A stretch of 64,000 bases of DNA from Alteriqipengyuania lutimaris (GCF_003363135.1 NZ_QRBB01000001.1:558001-622000); one strand, 5' to 3'. Counted from the first letter of the stretch, positions 7,555-17,139 are shown. Notes: generated by a model from the letters alone, not told the origin. Numbers and translations: made by a program.

Positions 7555-10189
7555 GACTTGCCTCGACCTGTTCGGCGACATCGCGGGAAAGCTTGGGCGC
7601 GGCCGCAATCCGCTCCAGCTCGGCCCGCATCAGCGCGGCGCGCTTCGGCTCGACCCGGCGGAACCGCCCGAGCGAAGGGACGAACCGCGCCGCCAGCTGC
7701 GGATTGCGCAGATTGAGCTCGAGAATGACGTCGGCGATCATGCGATAGCCCGCGCCGCTTGCATCGTGAAAGGCCACCGGATTGCCCGCCATCGCGGCAT
7801 AAAGCGCGCGGGCACGGTTGGGATTGGCCATCGTGAAGGCCTGATGCTGCGCCAGCCGCTCGACATCCTCCAGCACCCCGTCGCGAAGAGCCGAGGCCTG
7901 CAGGGTGAACCATTTGTCGACCACCAGCGCATTGTCGCTGAACCGGTCGTAAAAGTCGCCCAGCGCCGCATCGCGCTCCGGACCATCGAGCCCTGCAAGC
8001 ACTGCCAGCGCGCCCTGCCGGTCGGTCATGCCGGGCGCGTCGCGATATTGCGCGGCAGCCCGCTTTGCGCCCTCGGCCGGGTCGGCCGCCGCGATGTAGC
8101 CGAGCGCGAGCGAACGCATCCGGCGGGCCTGCTTGCCCGCCAGCCCGGCTTCGCGCGAGCGCGCCTCCAGATCGTCGTGGAGCGCGGCGAAGCGATCGGC
8201 GAACCGCTCGCCCAGCCACGTCTTGAGCCCCTCGCGCCGTTCGACCATCGCGCCCGGATCGTAGGACTGCGATCGCTCGGCCAGATAGGCGAAGGGCGGC
8301 AAAGTGAGCAGCTCGGCACGCATCTCGTGGTCGAGCGAGCCGTCGTCGAGGATCGCATCGGCAGCGATCCCGATGGCTTCGCGCGCATCCTCGTCAGGCT
8401 CGTCGAGCAGATAGCCCAGCAGCAGCTCCTGCATCGCCTCGTGCCGGGCGAAGCTGTCGTCGTCCTTCGCCGCAAGGAACACCAGATCGTCGCGCGCAAT
8501 CTCGCGCTCGATCGCGACCGGCGCGGTGAAGCCCCGGTTGATCGAAAGGATCGGCGGGCTGGAATGGCCCTCGAAGGTGAAGCTCTGCTCTTCCTCGTTC
8601 AGGACGATCAGCTGCTCGCCCGAATGGGTTCCGCCCTCGCGATCGAACAGCGCGACGCGCAGCGGAATCGGCACGGGCGCCTTGTCCGGCTGTCCTGGCG
8701 TCGCAGGCACGCTCTGTCGCACGGTCAGCACCGTCTCGCTGCCCTTGTGCATCTGTTGAAGCACGATGTGCGGCGTTCCGGCCTGCTCGTACCAGCGGCG
8801 GAATTGCGTGAGGTCGAGCCCCGCGCCATCCTCCATCGCGCGCACGAAATCCTCGCAGGTCGCGGCCTCGCCATCGTGCCGTTCGAAATAGAGATCGCTG
8901 CCTTTGCGGAAAGCGTCCTCCCCCGCCATCGAGCGCATCATCCGGATCACCTCGGCGCCTTTGTTGTAGACGGTCGCGGTGTAGAAGTTACTGATTTCCT
9001 TATAGGAATCAGGCCTGATCGGGTGTGCGAAAGGCCCGCTGTCCTCGGGGAACTGAACCGCGCGCAGCACCTTCACATCGCCGATCCGCTTGATCGCAGC
9101 CCCGTGCAGATCCTGGCTGAACAGCTGGTCGCGCAGCACGGTGAAGCCTTCCTTGAGGCTCAGCTGGAACCAGTCCCGGCAGGTCACGCGGTTGCCCGAC
9201 CAGTTGTGGAAATACTCGTGCCCGATCACGCCCTCGACCGCGTCGAAATCGGCGTCGGTCGCGGTTTCCTCGTCCGCCAGCACGTATTTCGTGTTGAAGA
9301 TATTGAGGCCCTTGTTCTCCATCGCGCCCATGTTGAAATCGCCGACCGCGACGATGTTGAACACGTCCAGGTCGTATTCGCGCCCGAAGGTCTTCTCGTC
9401 CCATTCCATCGAGCGTTTGAGCGATTCCATCGCGTGCTCCGTGCGCGCGAGATCCTCCTCGCGGACCCAGACGCCCAACTGCACCTCGCGCCCGCTCCTG
9501 GTCGTGAAGCTATCGGTGCGCGCGACCAGATCGCCCGCCACCAGAGCGAAAAGATAGGACGGCTTGGGCCACGGATCGTGCCACTCGGCGAAGTGCCGCC
9601 CGCCGTCGAGCGTGCCCTCGCCGGTGAGGTTGCCGTTCGACAGGAGCACGGGGAACGCCTCGCGGTCCCCCTCCATCCGCACGGTATAGACCGAGAGGAC
9701 ATCGGGCCGGTCGGGGAAGAAGGTGATGCGGCGGAAACCCTCGGCCTCGCATTGCGTGCACAGCATTCCGCCGCTGGCATAGAGCCCCATCAGCTGCGTG
9801 TTCTCGGACGGCGCGATGCGCGTGACGATGGTCAGCTTTTGCGCGCCCTGCCCCACCGGCACGACCAGCGACTCGCCCTCCCGCCGCCAGTCGTCGCGCG
9901 GACTACCGTCGACCGCGACGCTTTCGAGCACCAGCCCGTCGCCGTCGAGGCGGATTTCGTCCGAGGGTTCGGCATCGGGATTGGGCTCGATAGTCAGCGT
10001 CGCTTCCACCCGCGTGGTCTCGAGCCCCAGATCGAAGTCGAGCCGGATTTCGGGTACGCGCCAGGCGTAAGGCTGGTAATCCTCGCGCCGTATGACGGCG
10101 GGGGCTTGCGGATCGGGTGCAGCGTCGGGCAGCACAGGCGCCCCGGAGGGGGCGTTCGTGGCGGTCTGCGGATTGCTGGGCTGGTCCAT
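7547..10189 (-). CDS. pepN: Aminopeptidase N (M1 zinc metallopeptidase)
   Basis: 880 residues, matching the long bacterial PepN form. It carries the exopeptidase motif GAMENKGLNIFN and the zinc site HEYFHNWSGNRVTCRD with the third ligand Glu in SLKEG, as in M1 enzymes. A C-terminal helical region of about 330 residues follows. It trims N-terminal residues from peptides in the cytosol; no signal peptide is seen. ATG 10189 is preceded by AAGGA and GAGAG; an upstream 26-residue extension is unlikely. The gene is divergent from the SDR gene across a 61-base gap holding both promoters. Confidence 0.96.
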   Translation of the reverse strand: MDQPSNPQTATNAPSGAPVLPDAAPDPQAPAVIRREDYQPYAWRVPEIRLDFDLGLETTRVEATLTIEPNPDAEPSDEIRLDGDGLVLESVAVDGSPRDDWRREGESLVVPVGQGAQKLTIVTRIAPSENTQLMGLYASGGMLCTQCEAEGFRRITFFPDRPDVLSVYTVRMEGDREAFPVLLSNGNLTGEGTLDGGRHFAEWHDPWPKPSYLFALVAGDLVARTDSFTTRSGREVQLGVWVREEDLARTEHAMESLKRSMEWDEKTFGREYDLDVFNIVAVGDFNMGAMENKGLNIFNTKYVLADEETATDADFDAVEGVIGHEYFHNWSGNRVTCRDWFQLSLKEGFTVLRDQLFSQDLHGAAIKRIGDVKVLRAVQFPEDSGPFAHPIRPDSYKEISNFYTATVYNKGAEVIRMMRSMAGEDAFRKGSDLYFERHDGEAATCEDFVRAMEDGAGLDLTQFRRWYEQAGTPHIVLQQMHKGSETVLTVRQSVPATPGQPDKAPVPIPLRVALFDREGGTHSGEQLIVLNEEEQSFTFEGHSSPPILSINRGFTAPVAIEREIARDDLVFLAAKDDDSFARHEAMQELLLGYLLDEPDEDAREAIGIAADAILDDGSLDHEMRAELLTLPPFAYLAERSQSYDPGAMVERREGLKTWLGERFADRFAALHDDLEARSREAGLAGKQARRMRSLALGYIAAADPAEGAKRAAAQYRDAPGMTDRQGALAVLAGLDGPERDAALGDFYDRFSDNALVVDKWFTLQASALRDGVLEDVERLAQHQAFTMANPNRARALYAAMAGNPVAFHDASGAGYRMIADVILELNLRNPQLAARFVPSLGRFRRVEPKRAALMRAELERIAAAPKLSRDVAEQVEASLG

Positions 10190-10250
10190 CACTCTCTCGT
10201 TCCTTTGCGCCCTATTGTTTCTTGGGCCATTTATGGCAGCACGCGGGGCG

Positions 10251-11045
10251 ATGCCAAAACTCTTCATCTTCGGGCTCGGCTACACGGCCAAGCGGATCGC
10301 GCATGGCGTGCAATCGCTTGGGTGGGAAGTGGTTGCGACCGGCAGCGACGGCAAGCTTTCCTTCGACGATGCGGGCGGCGTCCGTGCCGCGCTCGCCTCG
10401 GCCACCCACGTGCTGTCCTCCGTCCCGCCCGATCGCGAGAGCGGCCTCGATCCGGTGCTGAGCACCTATGGCCGCGAGTTTCCGCGCGCCTGGTATGGCT
10501 ACCTGTCCTCCACCGGTGTCTACGGCGATGCCGCTGGCGCGTGGGTGGACGAATCCTCCCCCACCGGGACCGGGCGGCGATCCGCGCGGTCCGATGCGGA
10601 CGCGCTGTGGCTGGAGCTGGGCGCTCGGGTCTTCCGCCTGCCGGGCATCTACGGACCCGGACGCAGCATTTTCGAGCGGATACGAGAAGGCAAGGCGCAC
10701 CGGATCGACATGCCCGGGCAGGTCTTCAGCCGCGTGCATGTGGACGATATCGCCAGCGGCGTGATTGCTGCGCTGACCGGCGATGCACCCAAAGGCGCCT
10801 ACAACCTCGGCGACGATCTCCCCGCGAGCCAGAACGCCGTAGTGGAGGAAGCCTGCGCGTTGCTGGGGGTCGAGCCGCCGCCGCTGCTCACTCTGGAGGA
10901 GGCCGACCTGTCGCCCATGGCGCGCGGTTTCTATGCGGAGAACCGCCGGGTCGCGAACGGCAAGGCGAAACGCGTGCTCGGTTGGGAGCCCGAATATCCG
11001 ACCTACCGGGAAGGCCTCAGGGCACTGCTGCCCCCTCGGCCTTGA
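10251..11045 (+). CDS. SDR family NAD(P)-dependent epimerase/dehydratase-like protein
   Basis: 264 residues. The N-terminus holds a Rossmann loop (FIFGLGYTAKRIA, GxGxxA form), an SSTGVYGD stretch typical of extended SDRs, and LPGIYGPGR and HVDDIASG further on. This resembles the E. coli YeeZ/Sphingomonad SDR group, whose substrate is unknown. The TyrXXXLys catalytic pair is not obvious, so enzymatic activity is open. ATG 10251 follows a GGGGCG stretch; an in-frame ATG at 10233 is an alternative. Its last 29 bases overlap the 3' end of the opposing EamA gene. Confidence 0.82.
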   Translation: MPKLFIFGLGYTAKRIAHGVQSLGWEVVATGSDGKLSFDDAGGVRAALASATHVLSSVPPDRESGLDPVLSTYGREFPRAWYGYLSSTGVYGDAAGAWVDESSPTGTGRRSARSDADALWLELGARVFRLPGIYGPGRSIFERIREGKAHRIDMPGQVFSRVHVDDIASGVIAALTGDAPKGAYNLGDDLPASQNAVVEEACALLGVEPPPLLTLEEADLSPMARGFYAENRRVANGKAKRVLGWEPEYPTYREGLRALLPPRP

Positions 11046-11973
11046 CGATCGCGGGCTTGCGCCTGCGCGCCCGCAGCGCCAGCACCATGCCTATCACCGC
11101 CAGGCCCATCCCGCTCGCGGTCAGCCAGGTCCAGCGATAATCCTCGAACAAGGTCGAGAGCAGCATCGCGACCGAAATGGTGAGGATCGAGTTATAGGCG
11201 GTGCGCCCCGCGCCGATCTCGCGCACGAGATTATAGTGCAGCGGGAAGGTCACCACCGATCCGATCAGCGCGAGATAGACGATCCCCGCCCAGTAACCGG
11301 GTGCAGCGGGCACCGGCGGCGGGCCCGCCGTGACCCACGCGAAGCCGAGGTCGAACAGCGTGCCGTACAGCATCGCCCAGGCCAGCAGGCTGACCATCGG
11401 CACCGCGCGCCCGGTCGGGTTGGCTTGCACCACATTGGCGACCGATGCGGCGAGAATGCCGAGCAGCGCCAGCCCGATGCCGAGCAGCACGTTCCCGCCC
11501 AGCACGCCGGCATCGGGATTGGCCCGCCACTCGTGCACCAGCAGGAACGAGACGCCGATAATCGCGACCGCACTGCCGAGGACGAATCCACCCTGCACCC
11601 GCTCGCCAAGGAAGGCGCGTGCGAACAGCGCATTGGGGACCATCAGCAGGCCGAACATCATCGCGACGATGCCCGAGGTCACATAAAGCTCGGCATGGTA
11701 GACGAACAGGAAATTGCCGCTGAACTGGAACAGCCCCACCACCAGCGCGAGGAGATGCTCGGGCCGGGTCAGCTTCAACCGCCGCTTCATCAGCGCCGCG
11801 ACGAGGAACAGCGCCGGGGTGGCAAGCGCGAAGCGGTAGAAGACCGACCAGGCCGCCGGGACACCGTCGATCTGGCCGGTGATGACGAGCCAGGTCGACC
11901 CCCAGATCGAACCTGTGATGAGAAACGGCAGGATGACGCGGGGCCGAAGCATCCCGCCTGCGGGATCGCTCAT
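11017..11973 (-). CDS. EamA/DMT family transporter
   Basis: 318 residues with ten predicted membrane helices arranged as two EamA repeats (about 10-150 and 165-300), a basic MKRRLK loop after helix 2, and a positively charged tail. This family exports small metabolites such as amino acids; the substrate cannot be inferred. The ATG at 11973 overlaps the stop of the threonine aldolase gene (ATGA), so the two are translationally coupled, suggesting but not proving an amino-acid link. Its 3' end runs 29 bases into the convergent SDR gene. Confidence 0.88.
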   Translation of the reverse strand: MSDPAGGMLRPRVILPFLITGSIWGSTWLVITGQIDGVPAAWSVFYRFALATPALFLVAALMKRRLKLTRPEHLLALVVGLFQFSGNFLFVYHAELYVTSGIVAMMFGLLMVPNALFARAFLGERVQGGFVLGSAVAIIGVSFLLVHEWRANPDAGVLGGNVLLGIGLALLGILAASVANVVQANPTGRAVPMVSLLAWAMLYGTLFDLGFAWVTAGPPPVPAAPGYWAGIVYLALIGSVVTFPLHYNLVREIGAGRTAYNSILTISVAMLLSTLFEDYRWTWLTASGMGLAVIGMVLALRARRRKPAIVKAEGAAVP

Positions 11974-12965
11974 AGGTCGGCGATTGCCTGGCCGAGCGCG
12001 CGCGCCTCGCCCAGATCGCTGTCCCACGAGGCGACGAAGCGCGCGGCATCGGCGCCCCAGTCGTAGAACTGGTAGCCGATCCCGCGAAGCACCTCGCGTT
12101 CATCGGGCGAGAGCCGGATGAAGACCTCGTTGGCCTCGACCGGATGCATCAGCCGCTCGCCGCCCTGTTCGGCAATCGCCTGCGCCGCGGCATTGGCGGC
12201 GCGCGCATTGTCGAGCCACAGGTCGCCCTCGATCATCGCCAGCAGCTGCGCGGCGAGGAAGCGGCCCTTGCTCTGCATGTGGCCCGAACGCTTGCGGCGA
12301 TACCGGACGACGTCCGCCATAACCGGATCGAAAAAGAGGATCGCTTCGGCGTTCATCGCGCCATTCTTGACGCAGCCGAAGCTGAGCGCGTCGATATCGC
12401 CCGCAGCCTCTGCCGCGGAGGCGCCCAGAAACGCCGCCGCATTGGCGAAGCGCGCGCCATCCATGTGCACTCCGAGGCCCCGCTGCCGGGCGAGCGCGGA
12501 TATCGCCGCGATCTCTTCGGCGCGATACACCCGTCCATATTCGCTCGCCTGCGTGATCGAGATCGCATGCGGTTGCACCTGGTGCACATCGTCGCGGATC
12601 GGCTCGATCACCGCCGAGATCGCCTCGGGCGCCAGCTTCGCGCCCTCGCCTTGCGCCAGCATCAGTTTCGCGCCGTGGAGGAAGAAGCCGGGCGCCCCGC
12701 CCTCGTCCATCTCGATATGCGCCTCACGGTGGCACACCACGCCGCCGTGCGGCGGCACCATCGCACTCAGCGCGAGGCAGTTGGCGGCCGTCCCGGTCGC
12801 CACCCACAGCGCCGTGACCTCGCGTCCGAACAACGCGCCGAACGCCTCGTCCAGCCGCTGCGACAGCGCATCGCCATCATAGGGGAAATCGTCTGCATCG
12901 GCAGCACGCAGCGCCTCCCACACCCTGGGGTGGACGCGCGCGGCATTGTCGGAAAGGAATCGCAT
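11970..12965 (-). CDS. Low-specificity L-threonine aldolase (PLP enzyme)
   Basis: 331 residues. Typical beta-eliminating-lyase signatures are RFLSDNAARVHPRV at the start, VHMDGARFANAAAFLG in the middle, and the PLP lysine in SFGCVKNGAMNAEA. The family cleaves threonine or allo-threonine to glycine and acetaldehyde. ATG 12965 is chosen because the longer reading begins with TTG at 13025 and adds non-family sequence; no strong ribosome site is visible for either. The gene is divergent from the GNAT gene and forms a coupled pair with the EamA transporter downstream. Confidence 0.9.
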   Translation of the reverse strand: MRFLSDNAARVHPRVWEALRAADADDFPYDGDALSQRLDEAFGALFGREVTALWVATGTAANCLALSAMVPPHGGVVCHREAHIEMDEGGAPGFFLHGAKLMLAQGEGAKLAPEAISAVIEPIRDDVHQVQPHAISITQASEYGRVYRAEEIAAISALARQRGLGVHMDGARFANAAAFLGASAAEAAGDIDALSFGCVKNGAMNAEAILFFDPVMADVVRYRRKRSGHMQSKGRFLAAQLLAMIEGDLWLDNARAANAAAQAIAEQGGERLMHPVEANEVFIRLSPDEREVLRGIGYQFYDWGADAARFVASWDSDLGEARALGQAIADL

Positions 12966-13024
12966 CGGAACGCGCTGACGCAGCGCAGCGTTCGATGCAA
13001 GCGTATCGAAAGGACACTGCGACA

Positions 13025-13330
13025 ATGCCGAGTACCACCATCACCCATCATGTCATCGGCCAGGGCGGCAAGTACGTCGCCCATCTCCAGGGCGAGGATG
13101 CCCAGGGCACGCTTGAGTGGGAGCCCGGGAGCGATAGTGCCGGCAAGGACGTGCGGGTCGCCACGCACACAATCGTGCCCGAGGCGATCGGCGGGCGTGG
13201 TGTCGCCGCCGAACTGGTCGACCGGTTCGTGGCCGATGCGCGCGAGCAGGATTTCCTGATCCGGCCCGATTGCTCCTACGTCGCGAAAAAGTTCGACGAA
13301 AACCCTGGGTGGAAGGACCTGCGGGTCTGA
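13025..13330 (+). CDS. GNAT-like N-acetyltransferase (YjdJ/PF14542 type)
   Basis: 101 residues, the size of the minimal GCN5-related fold. HTIVPEAIGGRGVAAELVDRFVADAREQ fits the acetyl-CoA-binding region (shown here in part: GGRGVA), and RPDCSYVAKKFDENP is the conserved C-terminus of this small family. Members are cytosolic and mostly uncharacterised. ATG 13025 follows AAGGACACTG at slightly long spacing. It stands alone, between a divergent aldolase gene and a convergent PH-domain gene whose 3' end lies 4 bases away. Confidence 0.85.
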   Translation: MPSTTITHHVIGQGGKYVAHLQGEDAQGTLEWEPGSDSAGKDVRVATHTIVPEAIGGRGVAAELVDRFVADAREQDFLIRPDCSYVAKKFDENPGWKDLRV

Positions 13331-13334
13331 TCGC

Positions 13335-14972
13335 CTAGCGCACGAGGCGGGAGAAGTCGGTCTCGACCATGCTTGCCAGGAGCGCTGCCCGAAGGTCTTC
13401 GGCCTTGGCGCGAGTGATGCCCGGCAGCGCATAGCTTCCACCTGCGAGGCCGAGATTGACGGTGACGTAGCCGAACAGGCGGCCGAGGGGCCCGCGCGAG
13501 ATCTCTACCGACTGCAGCTTCACCCGGTCCGCGATCGCGAAACCGGGCGCTAGCCAGCCGCTCCGCTTGTAGAGGTGGCTGGGCGACAATGCATGCCGCT
13601 CCACGTGCCATAGGAAAATCTGTCGGAACGCAGCGAAGGCGGACAGGACCACGAGGCCCAGCACCACCAGCCATCCCCAGTCATAGCGCGGCTCGTCCAG
13701 ATACAGCACCACGCCCGCAGCAATCAGCGCGAGCAGTGCGTAGCCCGCCGCGCCGAACACCGCCGACACGATGCGGTAGCTGGCGGTGGTGCGGTGCCAG
13801 TCGAGCCCGCGCGGCGGCAGGGGAAAGCCCGCGACCTTGAGGATCGGGGTCAGCTCGTGCGCCTTGGCAAAGGGCGCGACCACGTGGCTGGCATTGCCCG
13901 AATCCTGCGCGAGGCTCACGAGCATGAGGCTCTTCCAGCCGAACCTGTGCCGCACCGCGCCGGTCCCGATCCGCACCGCCTGCACGCGGTGGACCGGCAT
14001 GACGACATCGGTCCGGGTGAACAGTCCACGCCGCCTTCGGAAACCCTTCGGATTGCGCTCCAGCCGGAAATCCCACTCGCGCGTGAACGTCCGGATGATG
14101 CCCGTCAGCAGACCGACGATCAGCAGCGAGACGACCGCCGCAATTCCCCCCAGCGCCTGCCCGATCGGCCCGAGCTGCGCGATCTGCTCGCCGGGTCCGG
14201 CCACGAGACGCTGCCACGTCTCGAAATCCCAGATGTCGAACGGCAGGATGAAATCGACCTGCTGCGCCGCCGCACCGAGGAATGCGACCAGCGCGAGCGA
14301 GAATTCGAAGAGGCCGAAGACGAACAGGCGGCGGGGCCCCATGGCGAACAGGACCGGCGCCTCCGCAGTGTCCGGAGCGGGGTCTTCAACCTGCGGCGAG
14401 GGCGCGACCGTGCTGCCGTCTCCGGCCTCATCGCGCAATTCGCGGACGAGTTCACGCAGCGCCGCGCCTTCCTCGTTTGTGAGGTATGCGAGCTTGATCT
14501 CGTCCGATCCGCCCGCCCCGGTTTCGAACTTCACCATCGTCAGGCCGAACAGGCGCGGGACGAATCCCTGCTCGAGGCTGACATCCTGGATCCGGTCATA
14601 CGGAACAGAGCGCGCCGCGCGCGACAGCAGCCCGCTCTCCAGCCGGATGTCGCTCTCCCCCACGCGATAGGTCAGCCGCCACCATGCGAGGAAAGTGAAG
14701 AAGGTACTGATGACGAGGAACAGGGCGCCGAGGCCCAGGAGGATGGGAATCGCAAGGGGGCCGTCGTCGCGCATCGTGAAGGCGATCGCGACCAGTGGCA
14801 GGATCATCCGCGGGAAAACTTCGACCGCCTGGACGAGGAAGGTGCGCGGATCGGTACGCTTCGGAACGCCATCCGCCGCATCGGAGGCTTCGGGGGCGGC
14901 GGCTTCGGGGGCGGCGGCGGCGGCCTCCTGAAAGTCCGGCCGCGCGGGAGCCTCTGAGGGATTTTGAGTCAC
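13335..14972 (-). CDS. Membrane protein with bacterial PH (bPH2/DUF304) repeats, YdbT-like
   Basis: 545 residues. An Ala/Pro-rich cytosolic N-terminus of about 45 residues is followed by paired hydrophobic helices and three bPH2 domains, recognisable from repeated patterns such as YRVGESDIRLESGLLSR...VPYDRIQDVSLEQG, VVMPVHRVQAVRIGTG and FAIADRVKLQSVEISRGPLGRLFG. Homologues of the YdbS/YdbT pair are membrane proteins, and links to antimicrobial tolerance have been proposed. Here GTG 14972 overlaps the stop of the preceding bPH2 gene (GTGA), the same two-gene arrangement. The molecular role is unknown. Confidence 0.85.
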   Translation of the reverse strand: MTQNPSEAPARPDFQEAAAAAPEAAAPEASDAADGVPKRTDPRTFLVQAVEVFPRMILPLVAIAFTMRDDGPLAIPILLGLGALFLVISTFFTFLAWWRLTYRVGESDIRLESGLLSRAARSVPYDRIQDVSLEQGFVPRLFGLTMVKFETGAGGSDEIKLAYLTNEEGAALRELVRELRDEAGDGSTVAPSPQVEDPAPDTAEAPVLFAMGPRRLFVFGLFEFSLALVAFLGAAAQQVDFILPFDIWDFETWQRLVAGPGEQIAQLGPIGQALGGIAAVVSLLIVGLLTGIIRTFTREWDFRLERNPKGFRRRRGLFTRTDVVMPVHRVQAVRIGTGAVRHRFGWKSLMLVSLAQDSGNASHVVAPFAKAHELTPILKVAGFPLPPRGLDWHRTTASYRIVSAVFGAAGYALLALIAAGVVLYLDEPRYDWGWLVVLGLVVLSAFAAFRQIFLWHVERHALSPSHLYKRSGWLAPGFAIADRVKLQSVEISRGPLGRLFGYVTVNLGLAGGSYALPGITRAKAEDLRAALLASMVETDFSRLVR

Positions 14973-15451
14973 AGGGCCTCGCGCTTGATATGCGCGCGGA
15001 TCGTTTCGCGCATATCAAGCGCATCCGCGTGGGAGAGGCCCGGCAGACCAACGACGTCGCCATGCGATCCGGCGGTGTAGAGTTGCAGCGTGGCAAGCCC
15101 GTAATAGCGCTCAATCGGGCCGCGATCGACGTCGATATGCTGGACCCGGCCGAAGGGCACCACGGTGTCGGAATGGAACATGATCCCCCGCACCACGCGC
15201 AGCCGATCATCGCTCATCGCGTGGCCGCGCGCGGCGTAGCGGCGATGCGGCAGGAACACGACCACGACAAGCAGGATCAGGGCCACCGGCCCGGCGATGA
15301 GGAAGTTGGGGAACTCGGTCAGATATTCGGCCACGAGCGCGCCGATCAGCAAAGGCAGCGCCGCCAGCAGAGCCGCCACCCGCATCGCCTTGGGATGGTT
15401 GGGATGGCCCTGCGTGAGCGGCTGGTCATCCGGATCGCTGCGCGCGTCCAT
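14969..15451 (-). CDS. Small membrane protein with bacterial PH domain, YdbS-like
   Basis: 160 residues: a polar N-terminus, two adjacent membrane helices (about 25-75, MRVAALLAALPLLIG and LIAGPVALILLVVVVFL), then one bPH2 domain (LRVVRGIMFHSDTVVPFGR, HIDVDRGPIERYYGLATLQLYT). I prefer ATG 15451, which sits behind GAGGGGGAA, over ATG 15478, which has no site. It is co-transcribed with the larger bPH2 protein. The two probably form a complex, by analogy with YdbS/YdbT. Confidence 0.85.
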   Translation of the reverse strand: MDARSDPDDQPLTQGHPNHPKAMRVAALLAALPLLIGALVAEYLTEFPNFLIAGPVALILLVVVVFLPHRRYAARGHAMSDDRLRVVRGIMFHSDTVVPFGRVQHIDVDRGPIERYYGLATLQLYTAGSHGDVVGLPGLSHADALDMRETIRAHIKREAL

Positions 15452-15582
15452 AAGCGAATGTTCCCCCTCGTCATCCATAGGCAAGCAATGGCCAAGCCGC
15501 CGGATCGCGGCAAGCCCCATTCGGGCTCCCGATCGATGGGCCAATATGCCGGATCGATGACGCCATCATTATCGAAGAGATG

Positions 15583-15657
15583 TGGTGCTGCTGGGGAGGA
15601 TTGAACTCCCGGCCTCACCCTTACCAAGGGTGCGCTCTACCACTGAGCTACAGCAGC
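15583..15657 (-). tRNA. tRNA-Thr (anticodon GGT)
   Basis: Minus-strand cloverleaf of 75 nt with encoded CCA (15583-15585). Acceptor arms 15651-15657 and 15587-15593 pair as GCTGCTG with CAGCAGC. The D-arm is TAGCTCAGTGGTAGAGC. The anticodon loop TTGGTAA centres on GGT, and the T-loop reads GTTCAATCC. It decodes ACC and ACU. It stands alone, between the PH-domain genes and the gpmA operon. Confidence 0.97.
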
Positions 15658-15771
15658 ATAGGGGATTCGCGGCGGAACATGCCCGCCACAGGCCGCGCGC
15701 TATTGTCGCGTGCGACCGTCAAGTCAAGCAAAGCTTGCGTCGGCGGCAAGCAAATAGCATTCCGTTGACCG

Positions 15772-15924
15772 ATGAGCCAGCGTTCCAGAGACGAGAGCCT
15801 GACCGGCGAGCGTGCCGAACGGCTTGCAAAGCAGCTGCGCGCCAATCTGCGGCGGCGCAAAGCCGGAACTCGCGAAAAGGGCGATCCTGCCCCCGACCTT
15901 TCCAAAGAAGACAACGCGCGCTAA
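15772..15924 (+). CDS. Conserved short basic protein (50 aa), function unknown
   Basis: A 50-codon frame running from ATG 15772 to TAA 15922-15924. The product is highly charged (ERAERLAKQLRANLRRRKAG in the middle, acidic tail PDLSKEDNAR) with no cysteine or membrane segment. Similar small Lys/Arg-rich proteins with an 'AERLAKQLRANLRRRK' core are, from memory, widely conserved in Sphingomonadales as hypothetical proteins. It lies 33 bases before gpmA on the same strand and could share its transcript. Helix-forming basic composition would allow nucleic-acid contact, but that is only a guess. Confidence 0.6.
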   Translation: MSQRSRDESLTGERAERLAKQLRANLRRRKAGTREKGDPAPDLSKEDNAR

Positions 15925-15957
15925 CCGCTCGCTCCACGTCCAAAAAGGAGTGAATTC

Positions 15958-16644
15958 TTGCCGACGCTGATCCTCGTCCGTCACGGGCAATCCGAATGGA
16001 ACCTCGCAAATCGCTTCACCGGCTGGTGGGATGTCGATCTGACCGACAAGGGCGTGGACGAAGCGCGCGCCGCAGGCCGCCTGCTGAAAGAGAAGGGCGT
16101 GTTGCCCGACCTTGCGTTCACCTCGCTCCAGACCCGTGCGATTCGCACCCTCAACCTGGCGCTTGAAGAATGCGGGCGGGTGTGGATTCCGGTAACCAAG
16201 GACTGGCACCTGAACGAGCGGCACTATGGCGGGCTGACGGGCCTGAACAAGCAGGAAACGCGCGACAAGCATGGTGACGAGCAGGTGCACATCTGGCGCC
16301 GCAGCTTCGACACCCCGCCCCCGCCGATGGAGGCGGGCAGCGAGTACGATCCCGGCGCCGATCCGCGTTACGAAGGCATCGACGTGCCCGATACCGAAAG
16401 CCTCAAGCTGACCATCGAACGTGTCCTGCCCTACTGGGAAGAGCACATCCTGCCCGAACTGGCGGGGGATCGCACAATCATCATCTCCGCCCACGGCAAT
16501 TCGCTGCGCGCGCTGGTGAAGCACCTCTCGAACATTTCGGACGACGACATCACCGGGCTCGAAATCCCGACCGGCCGCCCGATCATCTACCCCTTCGAAA
16601 CCGGCAAGGTCGCGGGGGAACGCCGCTACCTGGACGAAGCCTGA
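15958..16644 (+). CDS. gpmA: 2,3-bisphosphoglycerate-dependent phosphoglycerate mutase
   Basis: 228 residues. It has the phosphohistidine motif [10 protein letters not shown] at 7-16, the ligand region [10 protein letters not shown], and the second catalytic His in [11 protein letters not shown] near 181. It interconverts 3- and 2-phosphoglycerate in glycolysis and gluconeogenesis. The start is TTG 15958, preceded by AAAAGGAGTG at good spacing; no ATG is nearer. Its stop overlaps the purE start (TGATG). It opens a tight rightward run with purE, purK, folA, a dipeptidase and ribF. Confidence 0.95.
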   Translation: MPTLILVRHGQSEWNLANRFTGWWDVDLTDKGVDEARAAGRLLKEKGVLPDLAFTSLQTRAIRTLNLALEECGRVWIPVTKDWHLNERHYGGLTGLNKQETRDKHGDEQVHIWRRSFDTPPPPMEAGSEYDPGADPRYEGIDVPDTESLKLTIERVLPYWEEHILPELAGDRTIIISAHGNSLRALVKHLSNISDDDITGLEIPTGRPIIYPFETGKVAGERRYLDEA

Positions 16645-17129
16645 TGGCAGACCAGGCTCCGGTCGCAATCGTCATGGGCAGCCAGTCCGACTGGCCGACC
16701 ATGCAGCGCGCCGCCGAAACGCTGGACGAGCTGGGCATCGCCTACGACGCGCGGATCGTTTCCGCCCACCGCACGCCCGAGCGGATGTACGACTTCGCGA
16801 AGGGCGCGGCGGACGAAGGCTTCAAGGTGGTGATCGCAGGCGCGGGCGGCGCGGCGCACCTGCCCGGCATGATCGCATCGATGACGCCGCTGCCCGTGCT
16901 CGGCGTACCCGTCCAGTCGAAAGCGCTTTCCGGCATGGATAGCCTGCTCTCGATCGCGCAGATGCCCGCGGGCATTCCCGTCGGCACGCTCGCCATCGGC
17001 GAAGCAGGCGCGACCAATGCCGCGCTGCTCGCCGCGTCGATCCTCGGTGCGCACGATGCGGAGGTGATGGACCGGCTGGTGGCATGGCGCGCCGCGCGCA
17101 CCGCCAATGTCACGGAACGGCCGGAATGA
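16644..17129 (+). CDS. purE: N5-carboxyaminoimidazole ribonucleotide mutase
   Basis: 161 residues, the normal class I size. Active-site motifs are [23 protein letters not shown] (catalytic His) and [11 protein letters not shown]. It shifts the carboxyl group of N5-CAIR to give CAIR in de novo purine synthesis. It starts inside the gpmA stop and is followed by its pathway partner purK, whose ATG lies 10 bases beyond the stop. The two enzymes act in sequence. Confidence 0.97.
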   Translation: MADQAPVAIVMGSQSDWPTMQRAAETLDELGIAYDARIVSAHRTPERMYDFAKGAADEGFKVVIAGAGGAAHLPGMIASMTPLPVLGVPVQSKALSGMDSLLSIAQMPAGIPVGTLAIGEAGATNAALLAASILGAHDAEVMDRLVAWRAARTANVTERPE

Positions 17130-17139
17130 TCGCGCTTTC

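Noticed and set aside
7766..11140. 1124-codon plus-strand frame antisense to pepN
   Set aside because: Codon-bias shadow. The minus strand encodes a full-length PepN with GAMEN and HEXXH motifs; the antisense product is compositionally biased with no recognisable motif.
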